A program made the translations under genes and the position numbers. Of a stretch of DNA of 64,000 bases, positions 25,561-36,366 are shown one piece after another. The stretch is from NCBI GenBank assembly GCA_014526335.1, contig JACTAT010000029.1, positions 1,231,372 through 1,295,371 of the forward strand. The letters are read 5' to 3'. The notes under the pieces were generated by a model, which did not search any database, was not told where the DNA came from, and was given only the letters and a program-made list of their open reading frames with translations. The DNA comes from Chrysaora quinquecirrha (lineage: Eukaryota; Cnidaria; Scyphozoa; Semaeostomeae; Pelagiidae). Numbering within the stretch: position 1 is the stretch's first letter; each line of letters starts with the position of its first letter.

Positions 25561-26140
25561 CCTTATCGGCCCTTTTTACGCCGGCCCTAAATGGCGTTAA
25601 TTTTAGCCTAAAGGCGTTATAAGGGCCGGTGTTAAAAGGGCCGGCGTTAAAAGGGCCAAAAATTTGGAATTTTTCTCAAAAAACGGCGTTAATTTCCAAG
25701 CACCTATTTTTGCTACCACGCACTATATTTTAGGAATTTTCATAAACAGCATGAAAACAAAGCCATCTTAGCAGAAATTGAAACTTTCATCAATAATCAA
25801 GTTCAAAAGATGGCAGAGAAATTGATAGCAGGGGAAACTAGGGAAGAATATGAAGATTAAATAGACGAAGATGCAATCGAAGTGAAGTTCGATGATGAAG
25901 AAAACGTAGATAGCAGTGAGACAATTGTAACTGACCAACATGAATTATATTCAAGGTAATAAAAAGTAATAAAAGACGCGACAGTGTGTAAAAATATATT
26001 GTTGTTTTTTCCTTGTTCTTCGAGTGGCGTAAAACACGGCCCTAAATGGCGTTAAAGCACATTTTAAGGCCGGCGGAATTAGGGCCGGCGTAAAAACGGC
26101 CGGCGTTAAATTAGGGCCGGCGTAAAAAGGGCCGATAAGG
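25561..26140. mobile_element. 580-bp TIR DNA transposon nested in the LINE
   Basis: Perfect 30-bp terminal inverted repeats (ccttatcggcc... / ...ggccgataagg), followed inward by further ggcgttaa/ggccggcg motifs in both orientations. It splits the LINE text tatatg|gtatcaaag (codons KLYGIK). TG on both sides (25559-25560, 26141-26142) suggests a 2-bp target duplication. 25741-25959 is the relic of a coding C-terminus with an acidic tail, interrupted by one TAA at 25858, so this is a deletion derivative of a transposase-bearing element. The superfamily was not identified. Confidence 0.85.
25741..25959 (+). pseudogene. Transposase C-terminus relic
   Basis: A frame of ~73 codons inside the 580-bp element, reading KQHENKAILAEIETF... 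then an acidic DDEENVDSSET tail and a stop, with one internal TAA after EEYED. The acidic end just before the terminal repeat is typical of a transposase C-terminus. No catalytic residues remain. Confidence 0.5.
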
Positions 26141-27119
26141 TGGTATCAAAGTTCTGACATTCATCTGGGTTCCTCATTACCCTTTGAAAGGGTTTTAAAA
26201 TGTTCGCAAATCATTTAACAAGGCCAGGAACTGTCAGCCCTGTTTTCATTGGTTTGTTGTGTTCCCTAGGGTTCTATCGCTTGGTATGTCCTCTTAAACT
26301 ATTTAAAAATGAATTATGAATTTTAGGATTGTCTTTGCCATAGCAAAGTGCTTCAGTTTGCTGATGACTCTGTAATTTAATTGTCTTTAAAATGTGGATC
26401 TTTAATCAAAGCTAGACCTCTCTAAACGCTCTATGATTCCTAATTACCTGAAACCAACGATCTTAATAGAGGCAAAACAGAAAATATCCTATTTGGTACC
26501 TGCAAACGAATCTCAACCTCTTACAAACACTATCTGCTGTTGTCCTTGACCACCACCATGGACTGAGCGAAAGTATAAGACCACTTCATCAAGGCTTGGT
26601 GTGTTACATAGCAGCCCTAGGAAGATCAGACCGACCTCTAGAAAGAGCAGCTTTTAGGTTTGATTTAATGTGATATTTAGTATTTAAGATATTGATATTT
26701 GATATAATTATTTCTGTAAATTATTATACGTTTTTATGTTCGAAGAATTTCGAGCATATTGGTGTGGGGTGGCCTGTCACTAACTAACTAACTAACTAAC
26801 TCACTGACTAACCAACGCTTGAACAATGGAAAACGTGTAACAATAGTATAAGCATCTCAAGAATACCCTTAGAGCCATTGTGTCGGCAATTGATGCGCAA
26901 TTAGCGGTTGGTTTTTCACAATGGCGGCCTGCAAACGGCTTTGTCAATCTTAGGTCATGTGACAATTGTTCTGACTCGTAATAGTTCACTTGTATGAGTC
27001 ATTGTTGTTTATTTTATAAACGATGGCAAATTGCCACATTGGTTTCGTTAATGACATTTAAAACATTCTCATCATCGATTATAGAGTCTGGGCAAGAGCG
27101 GCAATTTCAAAACACTTTT

Positions 27120-27340
27120 CAAAGCAAATCGACATCATATTCATCATCATCATCAGCATCATAATCATCATGATTACCATCTTTGATGATGTGGCCGTGG
27201 CAAGATCTAAAGGAACGCCACCACCACCACAAGCACCCCTACAACCATCACCACGACCACCCCTATCACCACCACCACAACCACCCCTACAACCATTACC
27301 ACGACCACCCTTATGTTGTGAGACAGGAAGTTCCCCAGTA
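27120..27340. repeat. CAT/CAC-rich simple-sequence tract
   Basis: Impure (atc)n followed by (cca)n / caaccacccctaccac runs. The His-, Pro- or Gly-rich frames across it are composition artefacts. Confidence 0.85.
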
Positions 27341-27413
27341 GCATTAAACACGCCAATTACGTAATGGATTCTTTAAGTTAATTACATCATCTTATTTTTA
27401 GTAAGATTTCTGC

Positions 27414-27698
27414 TGATGGTGCAATACCCCGCATTGCACCATATGATGTAATATTTTTTGTGTTTTCTTGTGTGTATAAATGTGAGTCCTTTGTAATTTT
27501 AGTTACTGTCTTGTCGTTATTCTTGCTGTATCACTCAAGTTCTGTCGCTATTTTCGCCGTTGAAGTTTTGTCGTTTTGTTAGTCGTTATATTATAAGCCG
27601 TTATATAAGTCGTAAAGTCGAGTCGTATAGCCGAGAATAATTGAAGTCGAATCAGAAGTGTTTGAAATATTTGTGTTTTATTTTGTTGCGAACTCACA
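27414..27698 (+). mobile_element. Possible solo LTR
   Basis: A 285-bp segment beginning TG and ending CA. It has a terminal hairpin ggtgcaat...attgcacc (~27419-27441), a TATA-like tataaatg at ~27475 and near-matching 5-bp flanks (tctgc / tctgt). It lies between two CAC-rich tracts. No internal retroviral-type genes are present. The call rests on form alone. Confidence 0.3.
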
Positions 27699-27719
27699 TC
27701 TGTAAAGGTCCCTTGCAAG

Positions 27720-28280
27720 TACCTTTACACTTATCACCACGACCGGCCCCCCATCACCACCACCACAACCATCACCACAATCACTCCTATCACAACCACC
27801 ACAACCACCCCTACCTTCAGCACCACAACCACCTCTACCACCACCATCACACCCTCCCTTCCACCACAATCACCCCCTATCAACCAGCATCATGGTCATC
27901 GATGTCATCAACATCATCATCATAACCACCACCATTATCATAATAATCATTATCGTCATCGTTGTGCATACCGATAAATATTTTTCATCATTTGAGCGAC
28001 ATAGCTATATTCAACCAGAGTGGTTCTTCGAACATGCCCATAGGTCCCCTATGTTTTTAAAAGGAACACTTCATAAGGGATTCGAGGCTGAAAATTCCCA
28101 AAAAATTAAGGAACTTTAAGGAACACCACAACCACCTCTACCGCCACCATCACACCCACCCTACCACCACAATCACCCCCTATCAACCAGCATCATGGTC
28201 ATCGATGTCATCAACATCATCATCATAACCACCACCATTATCATAATAATCATTATCGTCATCGTTGTGCATACCGATTT
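27720..28280. repeat. CAC/CAT simple sequence with ~300-bp direct duplication
   Basis: The stretch 27824-27976 (aaccacctctaccaccacc ... gttgtgcataccgat) is repeated at 28126-28278, ~302 bp away, with few changes. A linked motif, aaggaacac..ataagggattcgaggc, recurs at ~28060 and ~28325. Confidence 0.85.
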
Positions 28281-28354
28281 TTATAAGGAACACCTTTATA
28301 AGGAACATAGGGCCCCTATGTTTTATAAGGAACACCTTTATAAGGGATTCGAGG

Positions 28355-28487
28355 CGAGGGGCAATTCACTCCTCAAAAAGGTGTACGAGATTTTTATGAA
28401 AACAAAAGGATTTCCAAGGGATTTCTGTGAAAACAATAGGTTTTCTAGCAAAGGTGTACGAGATTTCAAGGAGTGAATCGCCCTCGG
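28355..28487. mobile_element. ~130-bp MITE, copy 1
   Basis: Imperfect inverted ends: cgaggggcaattcactcct at the left, and aggagtgaatcgccctcgg at the right. The interior repeats ggtgtacgagattt. A second copy is at 36855-36972. No coding capacity. Confidence 0.75.
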
Positions 28488-28589
28488 AATAAACAATAAA
28501 TAATATTTACTATGAATAATAAATAAATATTTAGAAAAGGCTTGGCTTTTCAAAATTGTAACGAAAATGAACAAAAAATCGTAAAGACA

Positions 28590-29115
28590 ACGCTCAAGAC
28601 TCTGTGGTCAAACTAGGAGCAAAAAGGGTGTGGTTATCTCATCCATAAACGTCAATATTCTCTTATTACACTTGGATGAGATTAAGTGTCTTGTTAAGGA
28701 AAAAGGAATTCACATCCTTGCACTTAATGAAACAAAAATTGACAAGGATATCTCCGATAGCGTACTAAAAATTGAAGGATATAACTTTGAGAGGCTTGAC
28801 CGTAACTGAAATGAGGGAGTTGTCGCAATTTTTTGCAGGAATACATTTGAGTGCTCTAAGCTTAACGATAATCCAATTTCGACCTTGGAAATGGTTTGTG
28901 TGGAAATAAATCCTCCTAAAGCCAAACCCTACCTTTTACTTTCTTGGTACAGACCACCGTCTGATACTATAGAAACATTCGAAAACCTAGAACGTGTTCT
29001 GAGGTTTCTTGAATCCGAGGACAAAGAAATTATACTCCTTGGGGATACAAACTGTGATTTCGGTAACAAGATACTTGAGCCCTCCAATGATAATAAACCG
29101 AATTATATTAATCGG

Positions 29116-29161
<46 letters not shown>

Positions 29162-29800
29162 ACTTTTTTGGGTTAACGCAGCTGATAAGAGAACCTACCA
29201 GAGAGACTATTGACACATCCACTATAATCAATCACATAGCTGTTAATGATGAATGTAACATCATCGAGTCTGGTGTACTCAAATTGGCACTCAGTGATCA
29301 CTATTTGATTTATGCCATTCGAAAATTCCACGGAAATATACGATGTAATCGTAAAATTATGATGTAAACTCGGGAAAAGAAAAACTTCAAGGAAATGCCC
29401 TTTCTAAATGAGCTAGCAAACATCGATTGGCAGCAGATTCTAACTTGCAGCCAAGACATTAATTCCGTTGTGCAATATTGAACCAACATGATCTCTTTAT
29501 TAATTGAGAAACATGAACCTCTTAGAGAACGTAGGGTATCTGATAAATTTACACCTTGGCTAACCGCAGACATAAAGAATATGTTCAGAACGCATGACAG
29601 GCTGAAAGCAGCAGCCATTAACTCTAAATCCATTTTCCAGAAAAATGTCCCGCCCGACACAGATCTCTTTGAAAAGGTCTATTGTAAATTAACTTTCTTA
29701 AATAGGATATTTCGTCTCACGGATAGTTTGTTAATAAAAAATTATTCTGAAATTGTTATTCCGACGATATTTTCTCACAGAAAGCGCCTTTGAACAAGCT
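28590..29800 (+). mobile_element. Decayed CR1/L2-type LINE fragment (endonuclease part)
   Basis: The endonuclease-exonuclease-phosphatase domain is readable in one frame: LALNETKID, then LLSWYRPPSD, LLGDTNCDF, REPTR and LSDHYLIYA, with one stop near 28807. A linker typical of these ORF2 proteins follows (PLRERRVSDKFTPWLTADIK, 29520-29580), after stops and frameshifts. A (ta)n run at 29119-29158 has expanded inside the domain. Truncated before the reverse transcriptase, so inactive. It is a separate insertion from the RT fragment at 25440. Confidence 0.85.
29119..29158. repeat. (TA)n microsatellite
   Basis: About 20 uninterrupted TA units inside the LINE endonuclease relic, likely length-polymorphic. 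Confidence 0.95.
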
Positions 29801-29866
29801 TAGCATCGGCATTATCTCATATTTTTGCGTATTTTCTACAACGCTATATTTGCATCTTGTCAACAG

Positions 29867-30026
29867 AATACACTGAATACTTTTTGGAATCTAAAGATCG
29901 TGACAGCTGGGGTAACTTAGCGGACGAAAACAACAGACTGTCAGCTGAAAGGGTCGTCCAGACCTTTGCGAATCTGGTCAAAGAAGTTGTTGATGATATG
30001 AATCGGGAAAACCAGCCTTCTTTTAA
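29867..30026 (+). CDS. cGAS-like gene exon 2
   Basis: Acceptor tgcatcttgtcaacag|aata and donor tttaa|gtaagc. Encodes residues 94-147: a strand-like segment EYTEYFLESKDRDSW, then a helix NNRLSAERVVQTFANLVKEV. This corresponds to the spine helix after the catalytic strand in Mab-21/cGAS proteins (the LSARKIRSRFQ position in Mab-21). The phase-1 entry fits exon 1, and the phase-2 exit (AA|G) makes Lys147 with exon 3. It lies just downstream of the LINE endonuclease relic, but the splice sites and fold position assign it to this gene. Confidence 0.82.
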
Positions 30027-31242
30027 GTAAGCACACTTTTTGCCTGCTTTTATTGACCCATTGGTATTGTAAATATTGTTAGAGAATCTTTTCAAATCCT
30101 GTGTTATGTACAGGCGTTAGCTTCAAGCCGGAAAATTACAGATAGAACCGCCTAGTATATGACTTGGTTTACAAGGGACCAGTCCCTAAATGGATCTTAT
30201 TCCGAAGAAGAAAAGATAGGATTCCCGTCTTGCGGGTCTTTGGTTGTTGAAAACAGTAAAAAGTGTTCACATTTGGAAACAATCTCAACACATGGCTGGA
30301 AAACAAACGATCCCATTCTGAGCTGCTCGGCAAGACCCCCCGTAATAGCTAACTAGGATATTACTTTGATAAGACCATTAAGACAGGTTAAAATCAGTAG
30401 CAACGAGACTCGAAAATTTGACACGATATTGATACAAAGATTCAAAACATTTTATGCCAGTGCCGTGAATCATTACTTGGGAGTTGTGGTCATGATATAA
30501 TATAATAATGTTCAAGTATTTTTGGATTGATAAGTTTCGCTTAAAATAATTTTTCAAAAAACTCTAAATGTTCTCCATCCATGCAGTATTTCAAGAAACT
30601 ATAGTGCGCATTGAAGATTAATGTCTATGCTCAACCAAGAAATATTACACATTGTATGTGAATTATGTTGATAAATTTTGTATTTGAATAGAATTCGCCT
30701 TCTTTACCGTGGTTTCAGACATTAAAGCTTTTAATCCTACAGAAAGGGAAAGGATGCTCACAATCTACTATCATTCCGCTACATCTTCTTCCACTTTATT
30801 GAATTGTGTGTGTGTGCCGAATTGTTTTCAAAAGATACCTATAAATTTTCAGTGAACTATTTGTGCTCTTACATGAAATTACATTTTCTTACATGGATCA
30901 AGATCATTTTGTTTGGCTGACTTTTATTCTTTGCATTTTAAGGAATGGTCACATTGATAATTGTTATAATGTTAATATTATGATAAATAAAAATGATAAC
31001 ATTCATAAAGCATTTAGTACAATCAGTTGAAGAAAGTGTTGTCAACTTCCAGTGTTTTTTTATGTCCTCGCCTTAAAGATGAATTTGAATAATGCGAAGC
31101 AACTGGAAAATAAGGTTCCCTACTGATTCTTCAAAAGATTCAAAATCATTATCATTCCCAACCATAAGTCGTATTTACCAAATCGCTGTCATATGTCCAG
31201 TTTTGTTAAGTTTCGAAAGCCACTAATTCGAGCCCCTACTCA

Positions 31243-31500
31243 GGTGTTGTGGCCGAGTGGTTAAGGCGTTCGGCTCACGATCATGAGGTCGTGCGTTCGA
31301 TTATCGTCGGGACCACTTTCCACAAGCCTACAGTCAACTCAGCTGTCCATCCTTCCGAGGTCGGTAAATGAGTACCCAGGGTATCCGTTCTAGAATATCA
31401 GTTTGGGGGCACAAGCTGCAGGTCCACATCAGCTGCATAGCTGCCAGAATCCCCGACCTGCTATAACAAATAAATATTGCTTGCTTGCTTGCTTGCTTGA
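31243..31500 (+). mobile_element. tRNA-derived SINE
   Basis: The head (31243-31314) resembles a Leu/Ser-type tRNA, with box A tggccgagtggttaagg and box B-like gcgttcgattatc. A tRNA-unrelated body follows, containing ccgaggtcggtaaatgag and gtaccc. It ends in a (ttgc)n tail at 31478-31499. It has no proper acceptor stem, so it is not a functional tRNA gene. Confidence 0.8.
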
Positions 31501-31874
31501 GTACCGAATAATCGTTCCCCCTCCCGCTGGTTAATTTTTGAAAAATTTTCCAACCCCCGCTCCTATTCCAACCCCCTTTTATTAGCTGAACAAAATTTGG
31601 TAAATGAATATTCTAAAATTTGATTAAAATAAGTTTTTCTTTGCTGTCCCACGAGTTAACTGAGTATGTAATACGTATTTTTTATCGCTACATTGCAAAA
31701 TAGCTTTCGTTTGCTATCGTACGACACCGTACGAACATTATAGTTTCTGCTATGCCAAAGCAATTAGTTTTATATTTTCAAACCCCCCGTTTATTCCAAC
31801 CCCCCCTGTTTATTAAATTTTAACAATATGTCAAACCCCCACGTTTATTCTCACCCCCCTTGATTACTCGGTAC
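31501..31874. mobile_element. Short TIR element (MITE-like)
   Basis: The ends gtaccgaataatc and gattactcggtac are inverted repeats with one mismatch. The interior near each end has repeated tattccaaccccc motifs (31550-31580, 31780-31860). It abuts the SINE tail. No coding frame. Confidence 0.65.
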
Positions 31875-32043
31875 TTCAGAGTAGTCACAAAATTTTGTTA
31901 CAAGCAGGTCTTTGAGGAAAAATTGTCCTGGAACTTGAAGATCAGCAACGACGCTGAAAGGTAGAACGATGGGAATATATATATAGTATACTGTCAAAAG
32001 AATTTACAATTTATATTCATATAATCAAACAATTTACTCTTAG

Positions 32044-32192
32044 GTTTCGATGTGGCACAAATCATCCAGCAGTCACAATTCAGTTCCAAAAGAATGGCAA
32101 AACAGTTTATGATGTTGACCTTGCACCAGTCATCGAAGTGAGACAATGGCCTGAATCGCGTACAAGTGGCTGGGAGACGCGTAGAAGGCACG
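32044..32192 (+). CDS. cGAS-like gene exon 3 (third catalytic Asp)
   Basis: Acceptor tttactcttag|gttt and donor gcacg|gtaagt. Encodes residues 147-197. HPAVTIQF and VYDVDLAPV align with PAVTLLI and SVDITLAL of vertebrate cGAS, which makes Asp170 the third catalytic acid. The following WPESRTSGWETRR matches the post-catalytic segment of the family (cf. SSWP). Phase 1 at the end, completing Gly197 with exon 4. Confidence 0.88.
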
Positions 32193-33314
32193 GTAAGTAT
32201 TGTGATGAATACTCCCGATGTATTCTTGGAGGTTCTTTTGATAGTCTTAATTTGAAGCAGACTCGATAACACAGAAAACTCGTTTATATCCAGTAGCCGT
32301 ATTTCATGTTCTCAATGACTCTACAGTACTCAATTATGATCACAGCTCTATCATAATTCTAACCGAATTCTGACTCAAAATCACTTTTACAACATAGATA
32401 TGCGTTTAATCCGGAATACAATTTTTATAAAACTAGCCAATAAGAATTAAGAAAAACAAGTATGAACATATATCTACGCACATGTATTTGTTATTCTTTC
32501 CATAGAGAGATTTCCGATCTAGACTTATGCACGGAAAAGTTACTCATAACTTGCGTAAACGAGAAATAGGAATATAATTTTAAGTTCCTTGTAGAGAATA
32601 ATTCTAAGTATTATAAAGCTTAACTTTACGACTTTATAAAAGAGTGAAATAATATAAATGTAATAATGATAATCAAGCAAAAAAGCACCTTCCCCGACAA
32701 GTATAAAAGAGCATGAAAATTAATTGACTTTTGAAACTTTACCGACCTATTTTTGTTCTCTGGCTTATCGAGCGGGACGAAGCTGTGAGTGTTTGAGATG
32801 TGCGCGCTTAATCTCTTGAAGTCTCCGGAAAACTACACTGAAAACAATAAGGCCAAATGCGCATCTATATGCAAGCTCCAATCAAAATCCTCACATACAG
32901 GCCTTCTGCTATATTCTTTTTTGAAAATAGAAAATAATATAGTATAGTAAGTTTAGATTTTAGCTGGACAACCAAAATTTTGTCCCTTTTAATCCTATAT
33001 TTCTAGCAATTGAGAACTCTTTGAATAGCTAAAAGCTTTTTATTAATTATCGTCCCTTACTGTGGCTTTAGCTATAAAACAAATCCACAGCATTATAAAA
33101 ATATGAACATTCGATGAGGCAAACCTGCTTACACAGTTTGCCATTTTTTTAGAGTATGTAATATAAAGTAGAAGATTTCAAAATGTTTTTCAAAAGTCGC
33201 TGCTCTAAGAACTAGTAGGACTCGTTAGAACAGGAAAACATACTTTTGCTGTCTACATCGTCGCAATATTCTCAATTCTTTCTTTAACTTTATATCTTGC
33301 GTTATTTTCGACAG
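32193..33314 (+). other. Intron 3
   Basis: 1.1 kb of AT-rich sequence. No repeat or gene was recognised. Confidence 0.7.
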
Positions 33315-33845
33315 GTTGGCCCAGTGACGCTCTTATTAATGAAATAAAGAAAGGTTCAGTTTATCTCGTTTCAAAGCTACCTAAAGGTGAAAAATATGAT
33401 GGGCGTAACAATTATCTATGGCGTCTTGCATTCAACAAAGCAGAGAAGACTTTGTTCAAGGACCCCGACACGCAAGTCGAAAACTCACGCAAAAGACCAG
33501 TGCTTCGAATTCTGAAAGGGCTTCGAATGGACTTAGATTGGCCAGGTCTCAGATCATATCATATAAAAACCGTTCTTCTGCACGAGTTTGAGTCTCGGAA
33601 ACCAAGTGACTGGGCATTTTCAGAGATGACAGCACGTGTCATTGATGCAGTGAGTCGCTTGGGAGATTACCTCAGCACATCACCACCGTACTGCCAACAC
33701 TATTTCTTGACTGGCATAAATATTTTCAAAGGAATGAATCAAAGTTCTCTTAATACACTAAGGAGAAAGATTGATACTTTTCTTCGCAATCCTCTTGAAG
33801 CTTTGAACAAAATACAACACCCTTCTGGCTATGTACCACCTAAAG
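33315..33845 (+). CDS. cGAS-like gene exon 4 (Mab-21 C-terminal half)
   Basis: Acceptor ttattttcgacag|gttgg and donor cctaaag|gtgagg. Encodes residues 197-374. Family landmarks in order: GWPSDALINEIKKG, VYLVSKLPKG, WRLAFNKAEK, RPVLRILKGLR, SYHIKTVLLHE, SDWAFSEM, then CQHYFLTGINIF and LRRKIDTFLRNPLEAL. These match the helical C-lobe of Mab-21/cGAS proteins (cf. YHMKT, HYFLP, LTNP). Between WRLAFNKAEK and the LRILKGLR helix, where vertebrate cGAS inserts its zinc ribbon, there is no Cys/His cluster. If the donor is not used, the frame runs on ~27 codons to a TAA at 33929-33931, giving a form without the ubiquitin-like domain. Confidence 0.92.
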
Positions 33846-34565
33846 GTGAGGGCATACTTTTTAGTGTTTTCAAGTACTTGCAAAAACATTTAGGTCTACT
33901 GAGGCAAAACTTCACTTCAGTGGTTGATTAAATTGTTGCATAGAGACGATCTTACTGTATGGCCAAGACGGCAAGGCGCGAAGTCACGGTACGGTACCAG
34001 GAGTCATTGTTTGAAAGCTTGCCTTGCCCTTTTTATAGCGTGAAACATTCTATTACTACAGAGTTGAACAAGTGAAAAGCAAAATTTAAAGGAGTGATTA
34101 TTTATTTATGCTAGTACTAATACTGAAATCAACGCGTTCGATTACACTATTGTAATCAATACTCATTCTCATATCGTTCTCAATACTTATACAAAGCTTT
34201 CTATTCATATTTCCTTGTCTCATTGTTCTTGGAAAGCGCAGAGGGTAGTGATCACTTTTTACAAGGATGTGTGCAAATGGTGGGGGCTATTCAGAATATG
34301 GATTCACTTTAAATTTTGCAACCAAAAATGTTGTTGTCATGAGTTATCCTCTATCAAAAACACGAATGGCATTTTCTATTGAAAGATGGAGGAGAAGGAT
34401 GCCAATCTTGTCATATTGACCGGGAGGATGGGCAAAATGGAGTATCTATATGAAGGGCACTCCAAAAATGTAAATCGACCCCTTAGGAGAGAGCAGTTCA
34501 TTTTGAATAAATAGGTCGTGTCGAATTTCATTAATTTAATATACCAAAGGCGACGGAAAAGTGAC

Positions 34566-35190
34566 AGGCTATCTTTAAAACCTGGAATCTGGAATCTGGA
34601 AACTGGAAAATGGAATCTAGAAAACATGGAATCTTTAAAACATGGAATCTAGAAAACATGGAATCTTTCATGGAATAGAAAACATGGAATCTTTAAAACA
34701 TGGAATCTAGAAAACATGGAATCTAGAAAACATGGAATCTTTAAAACATGGAATCTAGAAAACATGGAATCTTTAAAACATGGAATCTAGAAAACATGGA
34801 ATCTTTAATCTCGTAATATGAGATGCTCGTAATCTGATATAGTGTTCGTCTAGATTACGTTAAAGCAAACCTGACCAACTCAAAATAGACCATCATCAGA
34901 CTATCAAAACTCAAAACAGAATTCAGTCGGTTTTTCTATACAAAAGACCTATTAAGAAACATCCAGGCCTTCTGTACTAATTTACCGATATTGAATGTCT
35001 CAAAAATCTATTGAAATCCTTTTGACATCGGATTCTCCAAATCTAGATCAGCAGGTCACACGATTTCGATTTTTAAACAACTATTGAAATTTGATAAGGC
35101 AATTTGAAAATTGAAATAATGATTTTGGTAATTATTGATTACTGTTATTCAAACATGAGGAGGAAGATTATGGTCAGCTATTTGTCTTTG
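34566..35190 (+). repeat. Foldback left arm
   Basis: The minisatellite (34566-34806) plus the unique part (34807-35190) pair in inverted orientation with 37560-38271. The arm stops abruptly at ~35190 (gctatttgtctttg) compared with the longer right arm. Confidence 0.88.
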
Positions 35191-36365
35191 TCTATGACAC
35201 CACCACGAGGCATTCTGAATATTTGTGCACAGAGAAGCCTTTTTATGTTTGAAGAATTCAAACATTATGCAGGGGTTTTCGTCGGAAGAAATAGACCTAG
35301 ATAGATAGGATAGATAGATACCTAGATACCTAGGAATCAGGAATGTAACAATAAGATCGGAATTTCTATTCTCTATGTAGGAATTTCTATTCTCTATGTG
35401 CACAATTCGTTTCATTGAACCACTGAGTTCCCTATTGTTCTGCCTCTGTACTCAGCCTCATAAACGAATTTAATGAATGACTCCCGCCCTGCTGTACCTA
35501 GAAACCCGTTTCTTTTTTGAACGAAGCCTTTTATGCCCAAAATGCAAGCCGTATTATTCTATGTTTTGGTCCTGCAATGTGGTCAAAATTTTGATTTTCT
35601 CTTGATTTTGAAATTGCGGACATATATTGTTTGTTGAACTCAACCAAGTTCTACCAAAGTTGTTTACCACTCAATTACAAGCCACTTGCGTAAAAGCAAT
35701 ATGTCTATGTATCTCTAAAAGCTGGAACAAAGAATGAAGTCAGGAACGATCTGGAACGAACGATCTGGAAACAGTGGTTTTCGGCGGAACGTGCGAGAAC
35801 GGAGGGGAATAAGTGCGAACACGCACAAGGAAACATGTAGATAAAGCGGGAATCAGTGGCAATTATTGCTAACAGGAGAAAACAACGATGGTTAGGCGGC
35901 TAGGGAACAATGTCGGATCTGATAGAAATCAGATTTGTGTGCCGATGGGGTACAGCTGGATTTGGATTCAGTTAGAATCAGGTTAAAAATGCGAGGACAG
36001 GGCCGAAATTTGTTGCAACTCTATTCTGTTCATTGCAATCTCCTAGGCGTGATCTCATTCTTCAAACATGGCTAATGGGTACCTTTAATCTCTGACTTCC
36101 CTTGTGTCACAGAAATGGTGGTGTCAGTTTACAGATGTTTTGCTAGTTGTTAAGGTGTATACAATGTTCATCACGTGTACTTTATCTAAATTTTTGAATT
36201 GAAATGGCTTCACATAGTTCTTAGTTGCTAAGAAAAATTAAATTCAAATTAAAGTTATATAACCGTCCTTGATTGTTCAGTTCTTATTTTAATTGCTGTG
36301 TTGAATAAAAAAAGGGTTCTTTATTCCTTTATTCAGTTGTGTATCTGCTCAGTCCAATTCAACGC
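35191..36365. mobile_element. ~1.2-kb insertion interrupting the Foldback left arm
   Basis: Absent from the right arm. It includes a dispersed repeat at 35250-35405 (gtttgaagaattcaaac, gcaggggttttcg, gata units, ggaatttctattctct) whose inverted relative is at 60370-60545. It also holds a purine-rich degenerate stretch, ggaacga..atctgg, at ~35740-35900. Boundaries are approximate. Confidence 0.5.
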
Positions 36366-36366
36366 A

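Larger units (their letters stand above)
25440..26815 (+). mobile_element. Decayed CR1/L2-type LINE fragment (RT part and 3' end)
   Basis: 25490-25560 translates to the reverse transcriptase motif GALFINLSKAFDTLGHD. After the nested element, 26330-26390 gives LQFADDSVI, the FADD catalytic box in another frame, and ~26460-26510 resembles the following conserved GKTENILFGT segment. Frameshifts, stops and a large internal deletion make it non-functional. The 3' end carries a short tandem tail, ctaactaactaac, at 26780-26815, as in L2/CR1-like elements. Confidence 0.75.
24498..29866 (+). other. Intron 1, transposon-rich
   Basis: A 5.4-kb intron. It holds a decayed LINE with a nested 580-bp TIR transposon, CAC/CAT-rich simple sequence with a ~300-bp duplication, a possible solo LTR, a MITE and a second LINE fragment, each listed separately. 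24570-25430 shows nothing recognised. Confidence 0.6.
30027..32043 (+). other. Intron 2
   Basis: A 2-kb intron carrying a tRNA-derived SINE directly followed by a short TIR element, 31243-31874. The rest is AT-rich with nothing recognised. Confidence 0.7.

Noticed and set aside
27641..27925. His/Pro-rich frame
   Set aside because: Product of CAC/CAT simple sequence. Gly-rich antisense frame likewise.
28885..29367. 160-codon frame as a host gene
   Set aside because: It is the endonuclease domain of a decayed LINE, with upstream stop and an inserted (TA)n run.
31243..31314. Functional tRNA gene
   Set aside because: Internal promoter boxes are present but the acceptor and anticodon arms do not pair properly. 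The SINE body and tail follow directly.
34600..34806. CRISPR-like regular repeats
   Set aside because: Units are contiguous 16-bp minisatellite repeats without unique spacers, inside a eukaryotic Foldback arm.
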